From the NCBI GenBank assembly GCA_019749805.1, contig JAIEPH010000049.1, forward strand, positions 62,001 through 126,000: a DNA stretch of 64,000 nucleotides, given 5' to 3'. Under the pieces are notes generated by a model, which did not search any database, was not told where the DNA came from, and was given only the letters and a program-made list of their open reading frames with translations. A program made the translations under genes and the position numbers. The DNA comes from Mycobacteriaceae bacterium (GTDB lineage Bacteria; Actinomycetota; Actinomycetes; Mycobacteriales; Mycobacteriaceae). Positions 34,236 to 42,393 of the stretch are shown here, piece by piece. The first letter of the stretch is position 1; each line of letters opens with the position of its first letter.

Positions 34236-35102
34236 TTAGGTGGCGGCGTCGCCGTTCTTGGATGCGGCCGCCTGGCGCTCGGCCATCTCCGACGGCAGAA
34301 TCTTGTCCGCGAACACCCGCTGGATGAGTTCCTGGACGTCCCTGCTGACCGACGCGAGCGCGACGAGGTCGTTGGAACTCTGCCAGTGCACCCGCATGCC
34401 CATCATCTCCCACGCCCGTTTGATGTTGGCCTTGGTGGCCAGCAGCGTGGTGAGCGGAGCCTGGGCGATGTGGCGGGCGATCGCCTCCACCCGCGCATCC
34501 AAATCTTCGCGCTTGACCACCTCGTTGATGAGGCCGTACTCGAGTGCCTTGTTCGCGTCGACGGTTTCGGCGGTGTAGAGGTAATAGGAGGCACGGCGCC
34601 AGTTCATGAAAACCCATGGCTCGATGGAGCATTCACCCGACGGCATCCCGAACCCCTGCAGCGGCGGGTACGAGAAGTAGGCGTCGTCGGAAGCGATCGC
34701 GATATCGGTGGTCAGTCCGTAGTGGGTGCCGCCACCGACGCAGTACCCGTGGATCTGAGAAATGGTGGGCTTGGAGAATTCCCATAGGTTCAGGATCGGC
34801 TTGACGAACAAGTCGGTCTGGGGTTTCCACGGCATACCGGTGGCCTTGAAGCCCTCGACGAACTCGGGGTAGTCGACGGCGTTGTTGCCGATGGCGTGCC
34901 CCGAGCAGAAGCCTTTGCCGTTGGCCTTCAGGATCAGAACCTTGATGTCGTAATCGCGGTCGGCGTCCCGAAGCGCATCGTCGATCTCCTCGACCTGCTT
35001 CTGGTCCTGCGCATTGGCCTTCTCGGGCCAGTTCAAGGTGATGGACGCGATGGGACCCCTCTTTTCGAAGATGATCCGTTCGCGAGTCTCGTTGACGTCC
35101 AT
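34236..35102 (-). CDS. Crotonase-family protein lacking classical catalytic Glu
   Basis: 288-residue enoyl-CoA hydratase/isomerase superfamily protein. The oxyanion loop is HGYCVGGGTHYGL with GGG at 123-125. At the places of the two catalytic glutamates of classical hydratase (E144 and E164 of the rat enzyme) are His127 and Pro147, so hydration by the classical mechanism is unlikely. It is a paralogue of the gene at 41525. ATG 35102 (a longer frame begins at 35138), 22 bp after the lipoyl gene. Possible alternative chemistry includes ring hydrolysis or isomerisation. Confidence 0.85.
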   Translation of the reverse strand: MDVNETRERIIFEKRGPIASITLNWPEKANAQDQKQVEEIDDALRDADRDYDIKVLILKANGKGFCSGHAIGNNAVDYPEFVEGFKATGMPWKPQTDLFVKPILNLWEFSKPTISQIHGYCVGGGTHYGLTTDIAIASDDAYFSYPPLQGFGMPSGECSIEPWVFMNWRRASYYLYTAETVDANKALEYGLINEVVKREDLDARVEAIARHIAQAPLTTLLATKANIKRAWEMMGMRVHWQSSNDLVALASVSRDVQELIQRVFADKILPSEMAERQAAASKNGDAAT

Positions 35103-35124
35103 GGATGAACAACCTTTCTGTGCT

Positions 35125-35364
35125 TTAAGATGACACAATCCGTCCGATTTCAGCGCCGATGTCGTAGCTGGTCCCTATCTCGCCGGTCCAGTTGACCGTG
35201 CCCGATGCGCCCGCTTCGATCTCCTGTTCCACCTTCTCGGTGGCCACAGTGAAGAGCGGGGCACCTTCCTCCACGTGCTCGCCGTCGTCGACCAGCAGCT
35301 CGGTCAGCTCCGCTTCGGACACCGCAACCGACGTGCGGGGGATGCGAATGACGAACTCAGCCAT
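35125..35364 (-). CDS. Free-standing lipoyl (biotinyl/lipoyl attachment) domain
   Basis: 79-residue protein that is nothing but one lipoyl domain: MAEFVIRIPRTSVAV, then LTELLVDDGEHVEEGAPLFTVATEKVEQEIEA, ending in a second strand set. The lipoylated Lys is Lys44 in ATEKVEQ. No E2 acyltransferase catalytic domain follows. The ATG at 35364 overlaps the E1-beta stop (35357) by 8 bp, so it is coupled to the E1 genes. It would accept the acyl-thioester unit made by E1 and pass it to an unidentified acyltransferase. Confidence 0.85.
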   Translation of the reverse strand: MAEFVIRIPRTSVAVSEAELTELLVDDGEHVEEGAPLFTVATEKVEQEIEAGASGTVNWTGEIGTSYDIGAEIGRIVSS

Positions 35365-36355
35365 GCGCGCCCGCGGTGGCCAGTGTCCGTTGCGCGGCGT
35401 CGACGATCCGTGCTGCCGACGGATAGAGCTGCGCCTCCAGCGCCGCCGCCGCCGGCGTGGGAACGAACCGTGCGCCGACGCGCTCGATCGGGGCGGTGAG
35501 CTCGCCGAAGCATTCGGCTTGCAGGGTGGCGACGATCTCCGCACCCGGTCCCGCGAACTGGACGGCGTCGTGCACGACCACCGCGCGGCGGGTGCGCCGC
35601 ACCGAATCGACGATGGTCTCGACATCCAGTGGCACCAGGGTCCGCAGGTCGACGACCTCGGCGTTCACGCCCTGGTCCTGCAATCGTTGGGCGGCGGTGA
35701 GACATTCGAGCACGCTGCGGCCGTAGCTGATGAGCGTGACGTCGGATCCGGGGCGCTTGACGTCTGCCTGTCCGAGCGGAATGGCGAAGCCGGGGTCTGT
35801 TGGTACGGGCCCCTTCTGACCCTGCAGGCGGATCGTTTCGACGAACAGGCACGGATCTGGGTCGAAGATGGCAGATGTCAGCAGGCCCTTACCGTCGCGC
35901 GGGGTCGACGGGACGATGACCTTCATCCCCGGTATGTGCATGAACCAGGCTTCCAGGGTCTGCGAATGCGTTGCGCCGGTAGCCAGTCCGCCGTACACCT
36001 GGGTGCGCACGGTGATCGGCGCCGTCGTTCGCCCCGCCGTCATGAACCGCAGTTTGGCGGCGTTGTTGATCAGTTGGTCCGCAGCGATGCCGATGAAGTC
36101 CATGATCATGATCTCGGCGACCGGCAGCAGTCCGTCGATCGCGGCGCCGATCGCCGCGCCGACGATGGCGGCCTCTGATATCGGGGTGTCGAGCACGCGG
36201 TCGCGCCCGTACTTCGTCGACAGCCCCGCCGTCGGGCCGGAGGCGCCGGGGTCGGCGATGTCCTCGCCGAGCAAAAACACCCGGTCGTCGGCCGCCAGCG
36301 CCTGGTCGAGCGCGAGGTTCAGCGCCTCACGCATCGTCATTTCCTTCTCGTCCAT
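35357..36355 (-). CDS. 2-oxo acid dehydrogenase-like E1 beta subunit
   Basis: 332 residues of the transketolase-like E1-beta/AcoB type: MTMREALNLALDQALAADDRVFLLGEDIADPGASGPTAGLSTKYG-like start with the DTPISEAAIVGAAIGAA segment, and the C-terminal domain SYGRSVLECLTAAQRL. It pairs with the alpha subunit encoded just upstream (10-bp gap) to bind thiamine diphosphate. ATG at 36355 preceded by GAGGA. The position next to a lone lipoyl domain and no E2/E3 marks an incomplete or unusual complex. Substrate unknown; acetoin or another 2-oxo compound is possible. Confidence 0.87.
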   Translation of the reverse strand: MDEKEMTMREALNLALDQALAADDRVFLLGEDIADPGASGPTAGLSTKYGRDRVLDTPISEAAIVGAAIGAAIDGLLPVAEIMIMDFIGIAADQLINNAAKLRFMTAGRTTAPITVRTQVYGGLATGATHSQTLEAWFMHIPGMKVIVPSTPRDGKGLLTSAIFDPDPCLFVETIRLQGQKGPVPTDPGFAIPLGQADVKRPGSDVTLISYGRSVLECLTAAQRLQDQGVNAEVVDLRTLVPLDVETIVDSVRRTRRAVVVHDAVQFAGPGAEIVATLQAECFGELTAPIERVGARFVPTPAAAALEAQLYPSAARIVDAAQRTLATAGAHG

Positions 36356-36365
36356 GACGCCTTCC

Positions 36366-37346
36366 TCAGACGGGATAGCGGATCGGCGACGCGTACACGT
36401 CGCGGTCGAGTTCGTCGATCGACGGCGCCTCGGCACTCATGACTGTGTCCAGGGCCTGTTGCACCTTGATGAGGGCGCCCTCGTCGATACCACTGAGCTC
36501 GTCGTCGGTGCAGATGCCGTTGTCGATCAGGTGTTTCCGGAACCGCGGCACCGGGTCGGCATCCATCGCCGCCGACAACTGATCCTTGGGGATGTACGGC
36601 ATCCGGTCGCCGAAGTAGTGGCCGCGGAAGCGGAATGTCACACACTCGACGAAGGTGGGACCATCGCCGTTGCGCGCCTTACCGATCGCTTCGGCGAGCG
36701 CATCCAGCACGGCGAGGGGGTCGTTGCCGTCCACCTGAATGCCGGGCATCCCGTATCCCGCGGCGCGGTCGGCGACACGGCCGAGCTTCATCGTGTCGTG
36801 AGTGGGCGTCATCTCCGCGTAGAGGTTGTTCTGGCAGACGAACACCACCGGCAGGTCCCACAGGGCGGCCATGTTCGCGGCCTCGTGGAACGATCCGGTG
36901 TTCGTCGCCCCGTCACCGAAGCTCACGGCCGTGACGCGGTCGATGCCTTTGCGTTTCGCCGCCATCGCGAGCCCGACCGCAACGGGTGGTCCGGCGCCGA
37001 CAATGCCCGTCGACAGCATCACGCCCTTGTCGGGGTTCGCAATGTGCATCGTGCCGCCCTTACCGCGGGCCGCCCCGACCGTGCGCCCCATCATCTCGCC
37101 GTAGATCTCTTCCAGCGGAACGCCTTTGCCAATCAGGTCGTGCAGCCCGCGGTAGGTCGTCACCAGCTGATCGTCCTCACGCAGCGCGACACCCATGGCG
37201 GCCGCGATGGCCTCCTGGCCGCGCGACGGCCAGTACACGCACATGAACTCCCCGGTGCCGATACCCTTGGACAGCCTGTCGTCGGCGGCTTTCATCAGCA
37301 CCATCAAGGCATAGATACGGCGCTGCAGATCTGCCGAATGAGTCAC
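36366..37346 (-). CDS. 2-oxo acid dehydrogenase-like E1 alpha subunit
   Basis: 326 residues of the thiamine-dependent E1-alpha/AcoA type. The ThDP motif starts at GDGATNTG (144-151) and closes with QNN (172-174); SRGQEAIAAAMGVAL and GKGGTMHIAN are conserved. The GTG at 37346 overlaps the stop of the small EthD-like gene by 4 bp. With the beta subunit it would decarboxylate a 2-oxo or alpha-hydroxyketone substrate and reductively acylate the lipoyl domain encoded at 35125. Confidence 0.88.
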   Translation of the reverse strand: MTHSADLQRRIYALMVLMKAADDRLSKGIGTGEFMCVYWPSRGQEAIAAAMGVALREDDQLVTTYRGLHDLIGKGVPLEEIYGEMMGRTVGAARGKGGTMHIANPDKGVMLSTGIVGAGPPVAVGLAMAAKRKGIDRVTAVSFGDGATNTGSFHEAANMAALWDLPVVFVCQNNLYAEMTPTHDTMKLGRVADRAAGYGMPGIQVDGNDPLAVLDALAEAIGKARNGDGPTFVECVTFRFRGHYFGDRMPYIPKDQLSAAMDADPVPRFRKHLIDNGICTDDELSGIDEGALIKVQQALDTVMSAEAPSIDELDRDVYASPIRYPV

Positions 37347-37663
37347 GGGCCCAGCGACCCGATCTCGCGGTACACCTTGGGAATCGGCTTCGGATCCATG
37401 GCGAGGTTGTCCAATCCCGTCATGGTCCCGGTGGCACCGAGCTCTCCGAGACGCTGCACGGCGGCGTCGAGGTCGTCGCAGTCGAGCTCGTAGATCGCGA
37501 TGAAGGGGCCGTCGCCGTCGTTGGGCGCGAACCTGCGCGCCGACACGATGCCGTCCACCGAGAGGATCTGCGCCAGATGTGTGTCGTTGTACCACTTGTG
37601 GTACTCGGCTTCACGATCCGGCGACGCCGGCATCGTCTCGACGTACATGATCCCTCTGGGCAC
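37343..37663 (-). CDS. EthD-like dimeric alpha/beta barrel protein (106 aa)
   Basis: 106-residue small protein with the dimeric alpha/beta-barrel pattern: MYVETMPASPDREAEYHKWYNDTHLAQIL, SVDGIVSARRF, FIAIYELDCDDLDAAVQRLGELGATG. The W-Y-N-x-x-H segment is typical of EthD-like proteins that assist P450 or oxygenase systems. Leader gene of the operon E1-alpha, E1-beta, lipoyl, crotonase, ligase. The role is unknown; the family is known as an oxygenase accessory component. Confidence 0.72.
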   Translation of the reverse strand: MPRGIMYVETMPASPDREAEYHKWYNDTHLAQILSVDGIVSARRFAPNDGDGPFIAIYELDCDDLDAAVQRLGELGATGTMTGLDNLAMDPKPIPKVYREIGSLGP

Positions 37664-37681
37664 CTGTGCTGCTCCCCTCTC

Positions 37682-37965
37682 CTACGGGCCCGACCACGGC
37701 TTGATCTTCAGGAAGCCACCCGCGTCGACGCGCAACTGCTGGCCGGTGACATAGCGGGCGGCGTCGCCGGCCAGAAACAGCACGGCCTCGCTGATGTCCT
37801 CGGCCTCGACATATGGAATCGGCATCCCCTGGATCATGGCCGTGCCAGGGGGTAGTCGTTGGTCTCGATGTCGGCGCTCTCGGCGGCCAGTGTGCGCGCG
37901 TGCGAACGCCCTTGGGCGCGGGCAGCTCCGCTGACCAGGGCCACTTTGCCCGTCACCCTGCCCAT
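37682..37965 (-). pseudogene. Degraded mycofactocin-type SDR
   Basis: ATG at 37965 opens MGRVTGKVALVSGAARAQG, the N-terminal Rossmann motif of the mycofactocin-type SDR, and reads for about 43 residues to a TGA. Directly after, in a shifted frame, lies the C-terminal end of the same family (MIQGMPIPYVEAEDISEAV, then RYVTGQQLRVDAGG, ending KPWSGP at 37684). About 200 residues of the middle are gone. This looks like an internal deletion that also broke the frame. Full-length relative: the gene at 49693. Confidence 0.82.
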
Positions 37966-38030
37966 GCCCGACCCTCCCTGCGTGCGCCGCGACATTGCTG
38001 CGACTGTAACGCCAGCGGTGGCTATACTAC

Positions 38031-38048
38031 CTAAAATTATAAAGAAAC
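38031..38048 (+). promoter_or_regulatory. Shared AT-rich site F (CTAAAATTATAAAGAAAC)
   Basis: The plus strand reads CTAAAATTATAAAGAAAC; 14 of 18 positions agree with site E. It is 22 bp upstream of the acyl-CoA dehydrogenase GTG at 38071 and 65 bp from the ruined SDR start at 37965. TATACTAC precedes it and can serve as a -10. Confidence 0.55.
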
Positions 38049-38070
38049 CAATCTGCGCGAACAGGACACC

Positions 38071-39228
38071 GTGGACTTCTCATATCCAGCGGAGGTAGAG
38101 CCCTTCCGCAAGGAGTTGCGGACATGGTTATCCGCCAACCTGACCGACGAGGTGAAGACCGCCGACCGGCATCGCGGACGCGATCCGGAGGCGTTCGAGA
38201 CGCTTCGGAGGTGGGATGCGACGCTCGCCGACGCGGGCTGGGGCGCGGTCTCCTGGCCGCAGGAGTACGGCGGCCGCGGGGCGACGGTGCTCGAGCAACT
38301 GGTCTATGCCGAGGAAACCACGCGGGCGCGAGCACCCATGCCGCTCAACGTGATCGGCATGAACAACATCGCGCCGGCGATCATGCAATACGGCAGCGAA
38401 GACCAGAAGCGGCGGTTCCTCCCCCGAATGATGCGCGCCGACGACATCTGGTGTCAGGGCATGTCCGAGCCCGAAGCGGGATCCGATTTGGCGTCGCTGC
38501 GTACCCGTGCGACGCGTGACGGTGACGACTTCGTCGTCAACGGCCAGAAGATCTGGACCTCGTTGGGCCACCGGGCCGACTGGTGTCAGCTGTACGTGCG
38601 CACCGATCCGGACGCTTCGAAACACAAGGGCATCTCCTGCCTCATCGTTGACATGAAGTCGCCCGGTATCGAGGTCCGGCCACTGGTGACCATCAACGGT
38701 GCCGCCGACTTCGCCGAGGTGTTCTTCACCGACGTCCGGGTGCCCGCCGACGCCCTGCTCGGGCCGCTCAACGCGGGATGGCAGGTGGCCACGACGACCC
38801 TGAGCCACGAGCGGGCAGGCGCGGCGAGGCTGTACGCACAGATGGAGATGCAGCTGGCCGACCTGGTCGCCGACCTCCGGGAACAGGTCGTCGACGGCAA
38901 GCCGGCGCTCGACAACAGCGCGACGCTGTGCCGGCTCGGCGACGTCGCGGTCCGCATCAAGTACCTCGAGTTGTTGTGCAAGCGCGCGATATCGGCGATG
39001 TTGCACGGCGGCGATGCACTCGGCTCGGCCAGCTTGGCCAAGAGTGTGTGGGCCGAACTGGGGCAGGACCTCGCCGAGCTGGCGTTCGACGTGTTCGGGC
39101 CGCTCGGAAGTGGCGGCCGATGGATGGACCGTCGACTCTCGTCGCGCTCGCTGACCATCGCCGGTGGGACGACCCAGATCAACAAGGGCATCACCGCGAC
39201 CCGCGTGTTGGGGCTGCCAAGGCGATGA
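38071..39228 (+). CDS. Acyl-CoA dehydrogenase, alpha-type subunit
   Basis: 385-residue acyl-CoA dehydrogenase family protein. Motifs: MSEPEAGSDLASLRTRA (FAD/substrate strand region), KIWTSLGHRADWCQLYVRTD, and C-terminal IAGGTTQINKGITATRVLGL. FAD-dependent alpha,beta-dehydrogenation of an acyl-CoA is expected. The stop overlaps the second dehydrogenase gene (ATGA, 39225); adjacent genes of this type commonly form alpha2-beta2 heterotetramers in steroid degradation (ChsE1-E2-like), an inference here. GTG start at 38071. Confidence 0.88.
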   Translation: MDFSYPAEVEPFRKELRTWLSANLTDEVKTADRHRGRDPEAFETLRRWDATLADAGWGAVSWPQEYGGRGATVLEQLVYAEETTRARAPMPLNVIGMNNIAPAIMQYGSEDQKRRFLPRMMRADDIWCQGMSEPEAGSDLASLRTRATRDGDDFVVNGQKIWTSLGHRADWCQLYVRTDPDASKHKGISCLIVDMKSPGIEVRPLVTINGAADFAEVFFTDVRVPADALLGPLNAGWQVATTTLSHERAGAARLYAQMEMQLADLVADLREQVVDGKPALDNSATLCRLGDVAVRIKYLELLCKRAISAMLHGGDALGSASLAKSVWAELGQDLAELAFDVFGPLGSGGRWMDRRLSSRSLTIAGGTTQINKGITATRVLGLPRR

Positions 39229-40298
39229 ACCTCGAACTCACCGACGAGCAGACCGCCCTACGGGACACCCTGCGACGCTATCTGTCTGAAAAGGCAAGCC
39301 TGGCAACATATGTCCGGCCCCTGCTCGACGACGGGGTCGCTGGAGCGGATGCGGTCTGGCGCGGGCTGGCGGCGATGGGCTTGACGGGCTTGCTGGTCCC
39401 GCAGGAGCGCGACGGCGCGGGCATGACGATGGTCGAGGCCGGGGTGGTCGCCCAAGAACTGGGGGCCGCGTTGTACCCGGGTCCGTGGTTGTCCACCGCC
39501 GTCGCGGCGACGCGAGCCCTGGTGCGCACCGGTGCCGAGGGGAATGCCGCCGTATTGCTCGCCGGCATCGCGGACGGTTCCACCGTCACCGCCGTCGGGC
39601 CGCTGTTCGGTCGCAGGCCGGCAGCGATAGACGGCCCCAGACTGCACGGCAGCGTCACCGGCCTGCCGGACGCCAACGATGCCGACGTCATCCTGGTGTT
39701 CGCCGACGAACGCGACGGCATCGGATTGTATTCCGTCGACACCTCGTGCGAGAGCATCACGATGGCGTCGTGCGGGCACGTCGACCCGACGCGCGTGCTG
39801 GCCGACGTCACGTTCGACAGCACTTCCGCCCGGCGCCTCGCGTCGGTGCCGGCGGACGTGTTGCGGGCGGTCGTCGACGACGTCGTGATCGCGTACGCCG
39901 CCGACGCGCTCGGTGCGGCGACCGCCGTGATGAACCTCGCCATCGAATACGCCAAGGTGCGAAAGCAATTCGATCAGCCGATCGGAAGCTTTCAAGCCGT
40001 CCAGCATCTGTGCGTCGACATGTACGAGGCGACCGAACTCGCGCACAGCGGCGTCATTCACGCGTTGTGGGCCGCCGATGCGGCCGACCCCACGGAGCAC
40101 CATCTGGCCGCCCTGCGCGCGAAGGCATTCGCCGGCCGGCTGACCGCGGTCGGGGATACGGCGATCCAGGTGTTCGGTGGTATCGGCTTCACGTGGGAGC
40201 ACGATGCGCACCTTTATCTGAAGCGACTGTTGGGCTGGAGCGGATTCCTCGGTGCACCGGACCGGTATCTCGAGGAGATCGGGAAGGGGTTGTTGTGA
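39225..40298 (+). CDS. Acyl-CoA dehydrogenase, partner subunit
   Basis: 357-residue acyl-CoA dehydrogenase-like protein, shorter than its neighbour. It starts MNLELTDEQTALRDTLRRYL, has the AIEYAKVRKQFDQPIGSFQAVQH helix typical of the C-terminal domain, and ends GIGFTWEHDAHLYLKRLLGW. The middle barrel is degenerate in motif. It probably forms a mixed complex with the 385-residue protein; which subunit holds the catalytic Glu is not certain from the sequence alone. ATGA overlap with the upstream gene and GTGA overlap with the CoA-transferase downstream. Confidence 0.85.
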   Translation: MNLELTDEQTALRDTLRRYLSEKASLATYVRPLLDDGVAGADAVWRGLAAMGLTGLLVPQERDGAGMTMVEAGVVAQELGAALYPGPWLSTAVAATRALVRTGAEGNAAVLLAGIADGSTVTAVGPLFGRRPAAIDGPRLHGSVTGLPDANDADVILVFADERDGIGLYSVDTSCESITMASCGHVDPTRVLADVTFDSTSARRLASVPADVLRAVVDDVVIAYAADALGAATAVMNLAIEYAKVRKQFDQPIGSFQAVQHLCVDMYEATELAHSGVIHALWAADAADPTEHHLAALRAKAFAGRLTAVGDTAIQVFGGIGFTWEHDAHLYLKRLLGWSGFLGAPDRYLEEIGKGLL

Positions 40299-41515
40299 CC
40301 GGAGTTCTCAGTGGTGTGCGCGTCGTCGAATTGGCGTCGTGGACATACGTGCCCTCGGCCGGTGCAGCACTGGTGGACTGGGGCGCCGATGTCATCAAGG
40401 TGGAAGACGTCAAGGCGGGTGATCCCGGCCGGGCGCTGGTCATCGGCGGCTTCACGAAGGAAAACGCCCGCGCGCACATCGATTTCATCCTCGAGATCGG
40501 CAACCGGGGCAAGCGCAGCGTCGCCATCGACATCAAGTCCGACACCGGCCGCGAGTACTTCGGACGCCTACTGGCCACCGCGGACGTCTTCCTCACCAAC
40601 TGGCTGCCCGGAGCGCTGGAACGGGCCCGGCTGACCGTCGATGACATCCGCTCGTTCAATCCAGACATCATCATCGCGCGCGGCACCGGCACCGGAGTAC
40701 GCGGACCCGACCGCGACAAGGGAGGATTCGACGCGGCCACCTACCTGTCGCGTGGCGGCGTTTCCTACACCCTTACGCCGTTCGGCACGGAGACACCCGC
40801 CGTGCAGGGGCCGGCATTCGGGGACCTGCAGGGCGGCATCACGCTCGCGGGTGGTGTGTGCGCCGCACTGTTCCACCGCGAACGCACCGGCGAGCCGTCG
40901 ATCGTCGATTCATCCCTGCTGGCCCAAGCCATGTGGTCGATCGCTCCCTCGATCTCGGTCGCCGACCTCTTCGATATCGACGGCATTCCCGGTGCACCAC
41001 CGGGTCTGATGATCAATCCGCTCGTCGCTCGCTATAAAACCCGCGACGACAGGTGGATTCAGCTGGTCTTTCTGCAGCCCGACAAATTCTGGGCGGGGTT
41101 CTGCGAGCGCATCGGCCTGCCGGAACTCGCGACCGACGAGCGCTTCGTGCCGTCCAGCAATCTGATCGCCAACGCCCAGGAGGCGGGCGCGATCATGGAT
41201 AAGAAGTTCGCCAGCGAGGATCTGGACCATTGGCGCAAGGTGCTCGCCGACGAACCCGGCGTGTGGGCCGCGTTGGCCACGCCGAAGGAGACACTCAACG
41301 ATCCGCAGGTCAGGCCCAACGGTTACGTCGTAGGCAACGTGGACGACCAGGGCAACGAGTATCAGATCGTCGCCGCGCCAGTGCAATTCAACGAAACCCC
41401 GCCCACGGCCGCGCGGGCTCCCGAACATGGACAGCACACCGAGGAGATCCTGTTGGAGCTCGACCTCGACTGGGACGACATCTCGGCGGCCAAGGACAGC
41501 GGAGCGATTCTCTAG
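40295..41515 (+). CDS. Type III CoA-transferase (CaiB/BaiF), single domain
   Basis: 406-residue CaiB/BaiF protein, ordinary length: VRVVELASWTYVPSAGAALVDWGADVIKVED at the start and catalytic region PSIVDSSLLAQAMW with the Asp conserved. It transfers CoA to a free acid, bypassing ATP. GTG start overlapping the acyl-CoA dehydrogenase stop. Together with the fused protein at 23620 it gives the island two enzymes of this type. Substrate unknown. Confidence 0.88.
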   Translation: MTGVLSGVRVVELASWTYVPSAGAALVDWGADVIKVEDVKAGDPGRALVIGGFTKENARAHIDFILEIGNRGKRSVAIDIKSDTGREYFGRLLATADVFLTNWLPGALERARLTVDDIRSFNPDIIIARGTGTGVRGPDRDKGGFDAATYLSRGGVSYTLTPFGTETPAVQGPAFGDLQGGITLAGGVCAALFHRERTGEPSIVDSSLLAQAMWSIAPSISVADLFDIDGIPGAPPGLMINPLVARYKTRDDRWIQLVFLQPDKFWAGFCERIGLPELATDERFVPSSNLIANAQEAGAIMDKKFASEDLDHWRKVLADEPGVWAALATPKETLNDPQVRPNGYVVGNVDDQGNEYQIVAAPVQFNETPPTAARAPEHGQHTEEILLELDLDWDDISAAKDSGAIL

Positions 41516-41524
41516 GAGACGGCA

Positions 41525-42343
41525 ATGGAGCTCGAAGCGGTCATCTACGAACGTGAGCCGCCGATCGCGCGGATCATCCTCAACCGCCCCGACAAGGCCA
41601 ACACCAAGGACGCGCAGCTCGTGCAGGAGGTCGACGCCTGCCTGCGGGAGGCCGACCGCGACAAGGAGATCAAGGTCGTCATCCTGAAGGCCAACGGCAA
41701 CGGGTTTTGCGGCGGACACGTCGCGCGGTGGGGTCCGGACGAGAATCCCTACCCCGATTTCGGGGACACGTTCGAGGATCTCTACAAGGGCACCGCCGAT
41801 TTGTTCCTCTGGCCGACGCTGTACCTGTGGGAGTTCCCGAAGCCGACGATCTCGCAGATCCACGGCTACTGCATGGGCGGCGGCATCTATCTCGGGCTGC
41901 TCACCGATTTCTGCGTCGCGTCCGAGGATGCGTACTTCCAGATGCCGCTCGCGCAGAGCCTCGGCGAGCCCGGTGGCCACACCATGATCGAGCCGTGGCT
42001 TCTGATGAACTGGCATCGCACCATGGACTGGCTGCTGTTGGCGCCCACGCTGTCCGCGCAGGAGGCTCTGGAGTGGGGCCTGCTGAACAAGGTGGTGCCC
42101 CGCGATCAGCTCGAGGACACCGTCGAGGAGATGGCCCGCAAGATCGGCCGGATTCCGCTGACCACGTCAATGGCGGTGAAGAACAACGTCAAGCGGGCCT
42201 ACGAGCTGATGGGTATGCGGGTGCATCTACAGGTCAGCCACATCCTGACGAACATGGTCGGCGCGGCCACCGATGTTCAGGAGCGACGGCGTCTGTTGAT
42301 CGAATCCGGCAAGAAGCCAAGGGATTTCATCGACGACTCCTAG
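41525..42343 (+). CDS. Crotonase-family protein lacking classical catalytic Glu
   Basis: 272-residue crotonase-fold protein, paralogous to the gene at 34236 (shared PTISQIHGYC and LLMNW/FMNW segments). GGG at 118-120 forms the oxyanion hole. At the sites of the two catalytic glutamates stand Tyr122 and Leu142, so classical hydration is not expected. ATG at 41525 after GGAGACGGCA. It is the last gene of the operon 38071-42343 and is followed by a hairpin. A hydrolase or isomerase role is possible. Confidence 0.86.
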   Translation: MELEAVIYEREPPIARIILNRPDKANTKDAQLVQEVDACLREADRDKEIKVVILKANGNGFCGGHVARWGPDENPYPDFGDTFEDLYKGTADLFLWPTLYLWEFPKPTISQIHGYCMGGGIYLGLLTDFCVASEDAYFQMPLAQSLGEPGGHTMIEPWLLMNWHRTMDWLLLAPTLSAQEALEWGLLNKVVPRDQLEDTVEEMARKIGRIPLTTSMAVKNNVKRAYELMGMRVHLQVSHILTNMVGAATDVQERRRLLIESGKKPRDFIDDS

Positions 42344-42344
42344 C

Positions 42345-42393
42345 GAATTCGGCGCGCAAACCGACCGCGGCGGTGCGTCAGCGCGCCGGATTC
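42345..42393. terminator. Bidirectional hairpin between convergent genes
   Basis: GAATTCGGCGCGC (42345-42357) pairs with GCGCGCCGGATTC (42381-42393) at 12 of 13 positions, loop 23 nt. It begins 2 bp after the crotonase stop (42343) and reaches the first base of the flavoprotein's stop codon (42392), so it can end transcription from both sides. No T-tract is present. Confidence 0.6.
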
